From: Flagellimonas alvinocaridis
Lineage (GTDB): Bacteria > Bacteroidota > Bacteroidia > Flavobacteriales > Flavobacteriaceae
Direction of reading: 5' to 3'
NCBI RefSeq assembly: GCF_004916895.1
Contig: NZ_SNTZ01000005.1
Location: 87,853-151,852, forward strand
DNA: 64,000 nt
This document shows, in pieces, positions 36,929 through 45,083 of this stretch. Below the pieces are notes generated by a model. The model did no database searches. It was not told where the DNA came from and worked only from the letters and a program-made list of their open reading frames with translations. Made by a program: the position numbers and the translations under genes. The first letter of the stretch is position 1. Each line of letters begins with the position of its first letter.

Positions 36929-37510
36929 ATGGATTTAAGCCAAGGAACAGCAGTTGAAAAAAACAGAAGGGCAAAGAAAATGATGCTCTGGTTCGGAATA
37001 GTGAGTTTGATCATGGGTTTTGCCGGATGGACCAGTGCTTACATTGTAAGTAGTAAGCGGGAGGATTGGATTAGTGATTTAGAGCTTCCGCAAGCTTTTT
37101 TTGCGAGTACCGCAATAATCATATTGAGTAGTATTACCTACCTGATGGCAAAGAAAATGGTTCAAAAGGATAACCAAAAAATGGGTACTATTTGTTTGTT
37201 GGCCACACTGGTCCTGGGAGTGGCATTTATTATCTTACAATTTAAAGGATTCTCACAAATGCTGGAACATGGCTATTATTTTACAGGCCCAACCAGTAGT
37301 ATAAAAATGTCTTATGTATTTTTGATTGCTGCGGTGCATATTGTCCATGTGGTAGCAGGTCTTATTTCTCTACTGGTGGTTTTGGTGCAACAGTTACGGG
37401 GAAAATATAGCCCAGAAAATATGTTGGGATTGGAATTGGGTGCCACATTTTGGCATTTCTTGGATTTTCTTTGGGTGTATTTAATACTATTTATGTATTT
37501 CGTGAAATAA
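36929..37510 (+). CDS. Cytochrome c oxidase subunit III (short form)
   Basis: A 193-residue heme-copper oxidase subunit III family protein with five predicted helices. Subunit III signatures near the C-terminus are AAVHIVHVVAGLISLLVVLV and GATFWHFLDFLWVYLILFMY. It is one of two subunit III genes in a row; the second (37603) is longer. Both probably join the CoxA/CoxB core encoded at 14-17 kb. Whether both are present in one enzyme or represent N- and C-terminal-type parts cannot be decided by eye. Confidence 0.9.
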   Translation: MDLSQGTAVEKNRRAKKMMLWFGIVSLIMGFAGWTSAYIVSSKREDWISDLELPQAFFASTAIIILSSITYLMAKKMVQKDNQKMGTICLLATLVLGVAFIILQFKGFSQMLEHGYYFTGPTSSIKMSYVFLIAAVHIVHVVAGLISLLVVLVQQLRGKYSPENMLGLELGATFWHFLDFLWVYLILFMYFVK

Positions 37511-37566
37511 ATTTTGATTGAAGCAGTTTTCATTCAACTTTATCTTTTCGAATACATCAAAAGGTG

Positions 37567-37574
37567 TAAATTTG
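37567..37574 (+). promoter_or_regulatory. Candidate -7 element before the second subunit III gene
   Basis: TAAATTTG is an exact TAnnTTTG match 29 nt before the ATG at 37603, in the only sizeable gap (92 nt) of the cluster. The -33 position has TTTC rather than TTTG, so this may be a weak internal promoter. Confidence 0.4.
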
Positions 37575-37602
37575 TGAAAGTTTTATTAAAGCGACTTTTT
37601 TT

Positions 37603-38577
37603 ATGGATGCAACGGTGACTACCGGTACAGAAGAAAGCGTTTGGGGAGGTGGAAATCAACCCCTCGGCGCTAGCTATGGAAAAATGATGATGTGGTTCTT
37701 TATTGTCTCTGATGCCTTGACCTTTTCTGGGTTCTTGGTGTCTTACGGCTTTTCAAGGTTTAAGTTCATAGAAACTTGGCCCATTGCCGATGAGGTATTT
37801 ACCCACGTACCCTTCTTCCACGGGAACTATCCCATGTACTATGTGGCTTTTATGACCTTTATTTTGATCATGTCCTCTGTAACCATGGTACTTGCTGTGG
37901 ATGCCGGTCATAAGATGATTCAGAAAAAGGTTGTTCTTTACATGTTCCTTACAATTATTGGAGGTGCCATTTTCGTTGGTTCACAGGCCTGGGAGTGGGC
38001 AACTTTCATCAAAGGGGACCATGGTGCTTTGGAGACTAAAGGAGGTAGAATCCTTCAATTTGTAAATGCGGAGACAGGAGAGAGGGCTTCCTTGGCCGAT
38101 TTCTCCAAGACCCTGCCCGAGGAAAGGGTGAAACACGAGAGTAGTCAAGGAGTATGGTTCGAGAAAGAGGGATACAAAACCTCATTCTCATTGAATGAAG
38201 TAGTGGAAGGATTTAAAGCCACGCCAAATATTCTTATCCGTACGGAGACCATCAATGACGAAGGACATAAAACGGTATTGACAAGGGAAGAATCCTTGGC
38301 CAAACTAAAGGATGCCGTAATGGTGGTGGAAGGCGCAAACCTTATCCATAATGAATATGGTAGCCGATTGTTTGCCGATTTCTTCTTCTTTATTACAGGA
38401 TTCCACGGATTCCACGTATTTTCTGGAGTGGTGATCAACGTTATCATTTTCTTTAATGTCATATTGGGAACCTATGAGCGTAGAGGACATTATGAAATGG
38501 TAGAGAAAGTTGGATTGTACTGGCACTTTGTAGATTTGGTGTGGGTATTTGTATTTACATTCTTTTATTTGGTTTAA
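37603..38577 (+). CDS. coxC: Cytochrome c oxidase subunit III (long form)
   Basis: A 324-residue subunit III protein. N-terminal helices include GKMMMWFFIVSDALTFSGFL and the YVAFMTFILIMSSVTMVLAV segment. The C-terminal helices carry the family pattern FFFFITGFHGFHVFSGVVIN and VGLYWHFVDLVWVFVFTFFY. Between them is a charged soluble insertion of about 100 residues (about 145-250), absent from the short paralogue upstream. Subunit III stabilises the proton uptake path of CoxA. Confidence 0.93.
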   Translation: MDATVTTGTEESVWGGGNQPLGASYGKMMMWFFIVSDALTFSGFLVSYGFSRFKFIETWPIADEVFTHVPFFHGNYPMYYVAFMTFILIMSSVTMVLAVDAGHKMIQKKVVLYMFLTIIGGAIFVGSQAWEWATFIKGDHGALETKGGRILQFVNAETGERASLADFSKTLPEERVKHESSQGVWFEKEGYKTSFSLNEVVEGFKATPNILIRTETINDEGHKTVLTREESLAKLKDAVMVVEGANLIHNEYGSRLFADFFFFITGFHGFHVFSGVVINVIIFFNVILGTYERRGHYEMVEKVGLYWHFVDLVWVFVFTFFYLV

Positions 38578-38633
38578 AATTGGATTCGTTTTCCATAAAA
38601 GTGGAAAGCAATAATCATACAGTATAAAATAGC

Positions 38634-39017
38634 ATGGCACACGAACACAAACTTGAGATATTTAGAGGAACATTGAAGTTCAAATCCAACGTCCAAAAGA
38701 TTTGGGGCGTCCTTATTTTCCTTTCCATAGTAACGGCAGTGGAAGTTGCCTTGGGTATTACCAAGCCAAGAGTACTAACCCATAACTTCTTTTTGGGCAT
38801 GAAACTCCTTAACTGGATATTCATTATCCTTACCTTGGTGAAGGCGTATTACATTGCATGGGATTTTATGCACTTGCGAGATGAGAAAACAGCCTTGAGA
38901 AGGTCTATCGTTTGGACTCCCATATTCTTGGTCTGCTATTTGATATTCATCCTGCTGTTTGAAGCGGATTACATCTACAATGTGTACAAGGATGGATTCA
39001 TGGCATGGAATTTCTAG
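38634..39017 (+). CDS. Cytochrome c oxidase subunit IV family protein
   Basis: A 127-residue membrane protein with three helices (IWGVLIFLSIVTAVEVALGI; MKLLNWIFIILTLVKAYYIA; WTPIFLVCYLIFILLFEADY) of the bacterial subunit IV/CtaF-like family. It probably packs against subunit III and has no cofactor. The conserved AWDFMHLRDEK loop follows helix two. It is the last structural oxidase gene of the cluster; a terminator follows at 39037-39066. Confidence 0.9.
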   Translation: MAHEHKLEIFRGTLKFKSNVQKIWGVLIFLSIVTAVEVALGITKPRVLTHNFFLGMKLLNWIFIILTLVKAYYIAWDFMHLRDEKTALRRSIVWTPIFLVCYLIFILLFEADYIYNVYKDGFMAWNF

Positions 39018-39036
39018 AAAAGTATTTAACAACTAT

Positions 39037-39066
39037 AAAAGACGGTTTTTCAACCGTCTTTTTTAT
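39037..39066 (+). terminator. Intrinsic terminator after the subunit IV gene
   Basis: AAAAGACGGTT (39037-39047) pairs with AACCGTCTTTT (39052-39062) around TTTC, followed by more T residues. Its T-run overlaps the TATTTTTG element at 39064-39071 that may serve the next gene. Confidence 0.88.
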
Positions 39067-39071
39067 TTTTG
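39064..39071 (+). promoter_or_regulatory. -7 element overlapping the terminator T-run
   Basis: TATTTTTG fits TAnnTTTG and sits 16 nt before the ATG at 39088. The -33 region would fall in the terminator stem and has no TTG, so support is modest. Confidence 0.35.
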
Positions 39072-39087
39072 TAAGGTTTAGTTCGGT

Positions 39088-39720
39088 ATGAAAAAGACGT
39101 TCGTTTTAGCGATATTATTTGTTTTTCCACTAGTGGCATATCTGTTTTTTGCTTCAGGAGTCAATAACTTTGGCAAACTGCCGGTCCTCACTGAACGTGT
39201 GCCTGATGTGTCCAGCTTACAAAGTGATGTCAGCTTGGATGGAAAGATTACCATTCTTGGTTTTTTGGGAAATCAGATTGACCAAAAAAAGGGCAACGCA
39301 TTCAACCTTAACCAAAAAATCTATAAGCGTTTCGGCGATTTCAATGACTTTCAGATGATCATGGTGGTAGAGGAAGGGCATAAGGAAGATGCTGAGCGCT
39401 TAAAAAGTGAACTAGGGGAACTTTCCAATGCAGATAGATGGCACTTTGCCTACGGGAAAGAAGATGAGATAAGATCATTTTTCAACCAGCTTAAAACTGA
39501 TGTGTCCTTGGATGGTGATTTATCAACCCCATACGTTTTTATTATCGACAAAGATCGTAACCTTCGGGGAAGAAAGGATGATGAGGATGAAGGTGTGAAA
39601 TATGGATTTAACACCACCTCGGTAGCAGAGTTGAACAACAAAATGGAAGATGATGTCAAGATTATCTTGGCCGAATATCGATTAGCACTAAAGAACAAAG
39701 ATGCCAACAGGAGCAAATAG
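39088..39720 (+). CDS. Membrane-anchored SCO/thioredoxin-like protein without cysteines
   Basis: A 210-residue protein with one N-terminal membrane anchor (FVLAILFVFPLVAYLFFASG) and a periplasmic thioredoxin-like domain. The core strand is KITILGFLGN, and TPYVFIIDKDRNLRGRKDDE matches the cis-Pro and following strand of SCO proteins. It contains no cysteine at all, so it can neither bind copper by CXXXC nor do disulfide exchange. It overlaps the true sco gene by 20 nt, which points to joint expression and a supporting role in CuA assembly (inference). Confidence 0.72.
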   Translation: MKKTFVLAILFVFPLVAYLFFASGVNNFGKLPVLTERVPDVSSLQSDVSLDGKITILGFLGNQIDQKKGNAFNLNQKIYKRFGDFNDFQMIMVVEEGHKEDAERLKSELGELSNADRWHFAYGKEDEIRSFFNQLKTDVSLDGDLSTPYVFIIDKDRNLRGRKDDEDEGVKYGFNTTSVAELNNKMEDDVKIILAEYRLALKNKDANRSK

Positions 39721-40444
39721 CAAGAAGAAATACACCTATGTTTGGGTATCCGCAATCATTCTAATTTTTGGAATTTTTGCAGTATATGAAATCACAAAGA
39801 GACTTAAGGAAGGGACCGTTGTGGAGAATGATCGTATGAACATGGGATTTCAACAAAAGCAGGTAGGTTTTATCTTGAATAATGGGAAAAAAAGAAAGGT
39901 GCCCTCTTTTTCATTTCTAAACCAAGATAGTATTGTAGTTACAGACAAAGATTATTTGGGCAAGGTGTATGTGGTGGAATTTTTCTTTACCACTTGTCCT
40001 ACCATATGCCCTGTAATGACTAAAAATCTGGTTTCGCTGCAAAACACTTTTAAGAATGATAAGGACTTTGGAGTCGCTTCCTTTACCATCAATCCAAGAT
40101 ACGATACACCGTCCGTACTTAAGAGTTATGCCAAGAAATATGATATTGTTGATGCAGATTGGCATTTATTGACGGGCGACAAGGATAAAATCTATAGTTT
40201 GGCGCAAGAAGGATTTTATATCGTGGCCAATGAAACGGAAGATGCCCCTGGAGGGTTCGAGCACTCGGGAATGTTCGCTTTGGTCGACAAAAATGGGTAT
40301 ATTCGTTCGCGCCAAGATGAACACGGAAACCCTTTGATTTATTACAGGGGAACCGTTACCGAAAAACAAGGGGTAAATGTAGAGGGTGAGCCCCAACAGA
40401 TTACCATATTGAAAGAGGATATTAAAAAATTGTTGGCAGAATGA
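39701..40444 (+). CDS. SCO1/SenC family copper chaperone
   Basis: Delivers copper to, or reduces, the CuA site of oxidase subunit II. The 247 residues have an N-terminal membrane anchor (about 11-31) and a thioredoxin fold with the copper site FTTCPTICPVM (Cys99, Cys103) and the conserved distal His in GGFEHSGMFALVDKNG. Its start lies inside the preceding gene and its stop overlaps the next start (ATGA), so translation is probably coupled through three genes. Confidence 0.93.
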   Translation: MPTGANSKKKYTYVWVSAIILIFGIFAVYEITKRLKEGTVVENDRMNMGFQQKQVGFILNNGKKRKVPSFSFLNQDSIVVTDKDYLGKVYVVEFFFTTCPTICPVMTKNLVSLQNTFKNDKDFGVASFTINPRYDTPSVLKSYAKKYDIVDADWHLLTGDKDKIYSLAQEGFYIVANETEDAPGGFEHSGMFALVDKNGYIRSRQDEHGNPLIYYRGTVTEKQGVNVEGEPQQITILKEDIKKLLAE

Positions 40445-40977
40445 TCGACGAAGTTTCTATTAAAGAAAAGCGGTTCAATAAATGGATTACCGTAATATCA
40501 GTGGCCATACCTTTGGTGGTGGCATTATTGTTTGGTTACAAGTTACCCAATGCGGAACCACTGTCCTTTCTGCCGCCTATCTATGCCACAATAAATGCGT
40601 TGACGGCTATTTTGTTGATAACCGCCGTAGTTGCCATTAAAAATGGACGAAGAGGGCTCCATCAGAAATTAATGACCACTTGTATCTTCTTGTCAGCCCT
40701 GTTCCTTGTGATGTACGTGGCATACCATATGACATCGGAGAGTACCATTTATGGTGGCGAAGGATACATCAAGTATGTCTATTACTTTATTTTGTTTACC
40801 CATATTGTACTTTCCATAGCGGTTATACCTTTGGTTCTGATTACCTATTCCAAAGTGTACTTAGATGATTTTGAAAGCCACAGACTTTGGGCCAAATACA
40901 CCTTTCCCATTTGGTTGTACGTAGCTGTTACCGGGGTGATTGTTTATATCATGATTTCACCTTACTATCAAACCTAG
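40441..40977 (+). CDS. DUF420 family membrane protein
   Basis: A 178-residue protein with five membrane helices and conserved histidines in the GRRGLHQKLM, VAYHMTSES, FTHIVLSIAV and ESHRLWAKYTFPIWLYVAVT segments. This His pattern marks the DUF420 family (related to B. subtilis CtaM/YozB), which is repeatedly found beside SCO and oxidase genes. CtaM is needed for activity of certain heme-copper oxidases; a role in oxidase maturation is inferred here. It overlaps sco by 4 nt. Confidence 0.88.
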   Translation: MIDEVSIKEKRFNKWITVISVAIPLVVALLFGYKLPNAEPLSFLPPIYATINALTAILLITAVVAIKNGRRGLHQKLMTTCIFLSALFLVMYVAYHMTSESTIYGGEGYIKYVYYFILFTHIVLSIAVIPLVLITYSKVYLDDFESHRLWAKYTFPIWLYVAVTGVIVYIMISPYYQT

Positions 40978-40978
40978 A

Positions 40979-41200
40979 ATGCCCAATATGAGAACAAAGT
41001 TTTTTTTGCTGTTGATTTTGTTGATGATGGCGCCGACTTTGGCAGAAGCCCAATGTGCCATGTGCCGTGCAGTGGTTGAAAGTGAGGTTGATGGAAAAAC
41101 GGCAGAGGGCATCAATAATGGGATAGTGTACCTCATGGCATTTCCTTATCTCTTGGTGGCCGGTTTAGGCTACTTTGTCTACAGAAAAATGCGTGGATGA
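40979..41200 (+). CDS. Small CXXC-containing membrane protein
   Basis: A 73-residue protein with a signal peptide (TKFFLLLILLMMAPTLAEAQ), directly followed by CAMCRAVVES, a short hydrophilic stretch, and a C-terminal membrane helix (VYLMAFPYLLVAGLGYFVY) ending RKMRG. The CXXC would sit at the mature N-terminus in the periplasm and suits metal or thiol chemistry. It starts 1 nt after the DUF420 stop and ends the oxidase-assembly gene run. I do not recognise a characterised family; a copper or oxidase role is inferred from context. Confidence 0.75.
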   Translation: MPNMRTKFFLLLILLMMAPTLAEAQCAMCRAVVESEVDGKTAEGINNGIVYLMAFPYLLVAGLGYFVYRKMRG

Positions 41201-41314
41201 ACACTTTTGGGAAAAGATTTGCTGTTTTTTCCTTCCAAAGTGTAACAATTTGTCATTCAGGTTATCCTATAGTAGGTATATTCAAGTACTTCATCAATCA
41301 AAAAAGGGGAACCT

Positions 41315-42559
41315 ATGTTCGATATTGAAAGGTGGCAAGAAATATTTGACACCATCCGAAAGAACAAACTGCGTACTTTTTTAACTGGGCTCTCCGTTGC
41401 TTCCGGAATTTTTATTCTCGTTATTTTATTGGGTTTTGGTCAAGGAATGCAAAATGGGATAGAACGTGAGTTCAAACAGGACGCTTCTACCAGTGTTTGG
41501 GCATGGCCCGGGGTTACTTCAAAAGAATACAAAGGGCTTAATCCAGGAAGAAGAATACAATTTGTCAACGAAAACTTCAACAAGGCTGAATCACTCTTCA
41601 AAGATGCCATTGAATATAAGTCCGCTCGGATATTTGTACAGGGCGTCAGTGCAAATTATGGAAAGGAAGCTTTGATTTATGGCATTCAAGGAGTGTCTTC
41701 CGACTTTCAATTTATTGAAAACACCAAAATGGTGGAGGGAAGATTCATCAATTATCAAGATGAGGTTTCCACGGGTAAAGTGGCCGTCATCGGAAGAAAG
41801 ATAAAAAAAGATGTTTTTAATGAGGTGGAGTCCCCAATCGGTGAATTTATAGATATATCAGGCATACCATTCAAAATCATCGGGGTTTTCAGTGAAATGG
41901 AAGACCGTGAAGAAGAACGTATCTATATTCCCATAACCACAGCACAAAGAGTGTTCAATGGGGGAAATAGGGTCAACAACTTGTCCTTTACACTTCCGCC
42001 AGTGGAGAATTTTGATGAAGCCGTGCAACAAGCAATCACTTTCAAAGATGGTTTGCGTACATATCTCCAGCAGGCCCATACAGTAGCACCGGACGATAAT
42101 GGAGCCATGGAAGTCTGGAGTGCCATGGAAGAAGCAAAACGCTATTATGGTCTCACAGGCAATATTAAAATCTTTTTTTGGTTTGTGGGGGTCTGCACCA
42201 TAATCGCTGGAGTGGTTGGTGTGAGCAACATTATGCTCATAGTGGTACGGGAAAGAACCCGTGAGATTGGCATACGAAAGGCTTTGGGGGCCAAGCCATG
42301 GTCAATTATAGGGATGATCTTGCATGAATCTATTTTTGTAACGGCCATTTCGGGCTTTTCAGGGCTCATTTTCAGCATGGGACTTTTAGAATTGGTGGGT
42401 CCCAATGTTGAGGTGGATTACGTGGTAAACCCATCCGTAAATTTTAATGTGGCACTTTCCACTGTACTTGTATTGATATTGGCTGGGACCTTGGCAGGCT
42501 TTGTCCCTGCTTGGAGGGCAGCAAAGGTGCAGGTCATAGAGTCGCTTCGTGATGAATAA
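41315..42559 (+). CDS. MacB/FtsX-type ABC transporter permease (module 1, first)
   Basis: A 414-residue permease without ATPase domain. It has an N-terminal helix (LRTFLTGLSVASGIFILVIL), a periplasmic MacB_PCD domain, and three C-terminal helices with the FtsX region (VVGVSNIMLIVVRERTREIG, RKALGAKPWSI, LAGTLAGFVPAWRAAKVQ). Such proteins form heterodimers in MacAB-TolC-like exporters acting as mechanotransmitters, with no transport channel through the membrane core. It is closely related to the permease at 45778. No ATPase gene precedes it. Confidence 0.92.
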   Translation: MFDIERWQEIFDTIRKNKLRTFLTGLSVASGIFILVILLGFGQGMQNGIEREFKQDASTSVWAWPGVTSKEYKGLNPGRRIQFVNENFNKAESLFKDAIEYKSARIFVQGVSANYGKEALIYGIQGVSSDFQFIENTKMVEGRFINYQDEVSTGKVAVIGRKIKKDVFNEVESPIGEFIDISGIPFKIIGVFSEMEDREEERIYIPITTAQRVFNGGNRVNNLSFTLPPVENFDEAVQQAITFKDGLRTYLQQAHTVAPDDNGAMEVWSAMEEAKRYYGLTGNIKIFFWFVGVCTIIAGVVGVSNIMLIVVRERTREIGIRKALGAKPWSIIGMILHESIFVTAISGFSGLIFSMGLLELVGPNVEVDYVVNPSVNFNVALSTVLVLILAGTLAGFVPAWRAAKVQVIESLRDE

Positions 42560-42585
42560 ACGCGTGGTGGTAAAAAAGATTCAAT

Positions 42586-43842
42586 ATGTTCAATAGGGAT
42601 AGATGGCGGGAAATTCTGGAAGTGCTCACAAGCAATGTGTGGCGCACCATCTTCACGGCTTTTGGTGTGTGTTGGGGCATATTTATCCTAATTGTGCTAT
42701 TGGCCGCAGGCAAAGGGCTCGAGAATGGCATAAAAAAGGATTTTGGTGATATCGCCACCAACACCATGTTTATGTGGACAAGGGCCACTACTAAGGCTTA
42801 TGAAGGTCTGCCCATGGGGAGGGGCTTTAATTTTAAAGTGGACGATGTGCAGGCCATACGGGACAATGTTCCCAATTTGAGATTTATTTCCCCCAGAAAT
42901 CAGTTGGGTGGATTTAGGGGAGGAAGCAATGTGGTTCGCGGTATACGCACTGGAGCCTATAATATTTATGGCGATTATCCTGAAATCATCAATCAAGACC
43001 CCATGACGGTCACCTCAGGACGATTTTTAAATTTCAATGATATTCAGGAGAAAAGAAAAGTGGCCATTATAGGACAAGGAGTCAAAAATGAATTATATGA
43101 AGAAGAAGAAGAGGTGTTGGGCTCTTATATTAAGATTCAAGGGGTAAATTTTATGGTCATTGGAACCTATAAAAAGAATAATAGCGATGGAGGCGAAGAG
43201 GCACAAAAGGAAGTTTTTGTGCCCTTTACTTCGTTTTCCCAAGCCTTTAACCGAGGGGATAATGTGGGATGGATGGCTATAACTGCCCATGATGAAAGCT
43301 CCATATCCCAATTGAAGAACAATATTATTGAGGTCATGAAAGACCGTCATAAAATTCACCCAGAAGATAACAGGGCCATCGGGTACTTTGACCTATATGA
43401 GCAGTATAACAGAGTTGAAAGCCTCTTTGGGGCCCTTAAGGCCGTTGCCTATATTGTGGGGTTCATGGTGTTGTTGTCCGGTATTATAGGGGTAAGCAAC
43501 ATTATGCTCATTGTGGTAAAAGAGCGCACCAAAGAAATAGGGATAAGACGGGCGCTGGGCGAACAGCCATGGTCCATTAAAAAGCAAATTCTTATGGAGT
43601 CTATTTTTTTGACCATAATCTCAGGGATGGTGGGCATTATTTTTGGGGCCTTGGTCATCTATTGCATCAATACCTTATTGGACAACGTGGGGCCAGTGGA
43701 TATGTTCATGAGTCCCAGTGTCAGCGTTGGAGTGGTCAGTGGGGCCATGCTCATTTTAATGTTGTCCGGGCTTTTGGCAGGATTTATCCCTGCACAGAGT
43801 GCCATTAGGGTACGACCCATAGAAGCTTTGCGAACTGAGTAA
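42586..43842 (+). CDS. MacB/FtsX-type ABC transporter permease (module 1, second)
   Basis: A 418-residue partner of the preceding permease with the same plan: N-terminal helix (WRTIFTAFGVCWGIFILIVL), MacB_PCD periplasmic domain (VVRGIRTGAYNIYGDYPEII), and a C-terminal three-helix FtsX domain (GIIGVSNIMLIVVKERTKEI, RRALGEQPWSIKKQIL). It most resembles the second permease of module 2 (47010), including the shared periplasmic 'YGDYPEI' segment. The two permeases of each module probably form the heterodimer. Confidence 0.92.
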   Translation: MFNRDRWREILEVLTSNVWRTIFTAFGVCWGIFILIVLLAAGKGLENGIKKDFGDIATNTMFMWTRATTKAYEGLPMGRGFNFKVDDVQAIRDNVPNLRFISPRNQLGGFRGGSNVVRGIRTGAYNIYGDYPEIINQDPMTVTSGRFLNFNDIQEKRKVAIIGQGVKNELYEEEEEVLGSYIKIQGVNFMVIGTYKKNNSDGGEEAQKEVFVPFTSFSQAFNRGDNVGWMAITAHDESSISQLKNNIIEVMKDRHKIHPEDNRAIGYFDLYEQYNRVESLFGALKAVAYIVGFMVLLSGIIGVSNIMLIVVKERTKEIGIRRALGEQPWSIKKQILMESIFLTIISGMVGIIFGALVIYCINTLLDNVGPVDMFMSPSVSVGVVSGAMLILMLSGLLAGFIPAQSAIRVRPIEALRTE

Positions 43843-43874
43843 GAAATCAATCAAAACAAAACCATAAAGACAAA

Positions 43875-44987
43875 ATGAAAAAGTCGGTTACCATTATTAT
43901 TCTCCTCCTGATTGCAGTGGTTTTTGGAGGATCTATGTATTATCTCTACCAGAAAAATGCCGAAGATCCTGTGGTTTATGAAACTGAAAAACCATCAAAA
44001 CAGACCATTGTAAAAAAGGCAGTGGCCACGGGCAGTATACTTCCTTTGGAAGAGGTCCTCATCAAACCAAATATTTCGGGGGTCATTGAAGAAATTTATG
44101 TGGAAGGGGGCGATTACGTTAAATCAGGGGATCTTTTGGCCAAAATCAAAGTGGTTCCCAATCTCTCCGCACTAAATGATGCCAAGAACGCCATTGATGA
44201 GGCTAAAATCAATTTGGATGATCAAAAAAGGAACTACGAGCGACAACTTACCCTTTTCGGCAAAGGAGTAATTTCCAAAACCGATTTGGAACGGGCCCAA
44301 GTAAGCTACGATCAGGCCAAACAAACCTATGGGGCGGCAAACAAACGGTATGATATTGTCAAGACCGGTACCACAAGTGGTCTTAGTAGTGCAGCCAATA
44401 CCTTGATTAAGGCAACGGTTAGCGGAATGGTTCTGGAAGTCCCTGTGGAGGTGGGTAACCAGGTCATAGAAAGTAATAATTTTAACGAGGGAACTACCAT
44501 AGCCGCCATAGCCGATGTGGACAAAATGATTTTTGAAGGTAAAGTTGATGAGTCTGAAGTTGGGAGAATAAAAGAAGACCTTCCCTTGGAAATCACCGTG
44601 GGGGCCATTGAAGACAAGGTGTTCGATGCAGTTTTGGATTACATCGCACCAAAGGGAAAAGAAGAAAATGGTGCCATACAGTTTGAGATAAAAGGAACCC
44701 TGAAAAAACAGGACAGTACATTTATTCGAGCAGGTTTAAGCGCCAATGCCTCCATTATTTTGGCCCGGGCCGATAGTGTGCTGGCGCTAAAGGAGGCACT
44801 TATTCAATTTGATGGGGAAACTAAAAAACCATTTGTTGAAGTTCAGACTTCGGACCAAAAGTTTGAGCGAAGGGATGTAGAGTTGGGAGTCAGTGATGGC
44901 ATTTATGTTGAAGTAAAATCTGGTGTAAAGTTGGAAGACAACATCAAAGTATGGAATGCCATAGAGCCGGAAATCAATTCGAAATAA
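43875..44987 (+). CDS. Periplasmic adaptor (membrane fusion) protein, module 1
   Basis: A 370-residue HlyD/MacA-type adaptor linking the inner-membrane permeases to TolC. It has an N-terminal anchor (VTIIILLLIAVVFGGSMYYL), split lipoyl halves (IKPNISGVIEEIYVEGGDYV and TLIKATVSGMVLEVPVEVGN), a coiled-coil hairpin between them (about residues 105-165), then beta-barrel and membrane-proximal domains. It has the same length as the adaptor at 48301 and aligns along the whole sequence, so the two are duplicates. A 96-nt gap to the ATPase gene may hold a second promoter. Confidence 0.92.
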   Translation: MKKSVTIIILLLIAVVFGGSMYYLYQKNAEDPVVYETEKPSKQTIVKKAVATGSILPLEEVLIKPNISGVIEEIYVEGGDYVKSGDLLAKIKVVPNLSALNDAKNAIDEAKINLDDQKRNYERQLTLFGKGVISKTDLERAQVSYDQAKQTYGAANKRYDIVKTGTTSGLSSAANTLIKATVSGMVLEVPVEVGNQVIESNNFNEGTTIAAIADVDKMIFEGKVDESEVGRIKEDLPLEITVGAIEDKVFDAVLDYIAPKGKEENGAIQFEIKGTLKKQDSTFIRAGLSANASIILARADSVLALKEALIQFDGETKKPFVEVQTSDQKFERRDVELGVSDGIYVEVKSGVKLEDNIKVWNAIEPEINSK

Positions 44988-45083
44988 TCATTTAACAAAA
45001 AATTTCAATAATTCTTGTAACATTTTAACAACTTGTAGGTCCTACATACAGAAGTTACAATTAGATCGCTAACATCACCAATT

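Noticed and set aside
41266..45045. CCTA/TAGG dyads ahead of both exporter modules (41266-41276 and 45035-45045) as a shared operator
   Set aside because: The two sites have opposite half-site order and different spacers (CCTA-TAG-TAGG versus GTAGG-T-CCTAC), so they are not the same motif; such short dyads occur by chance.
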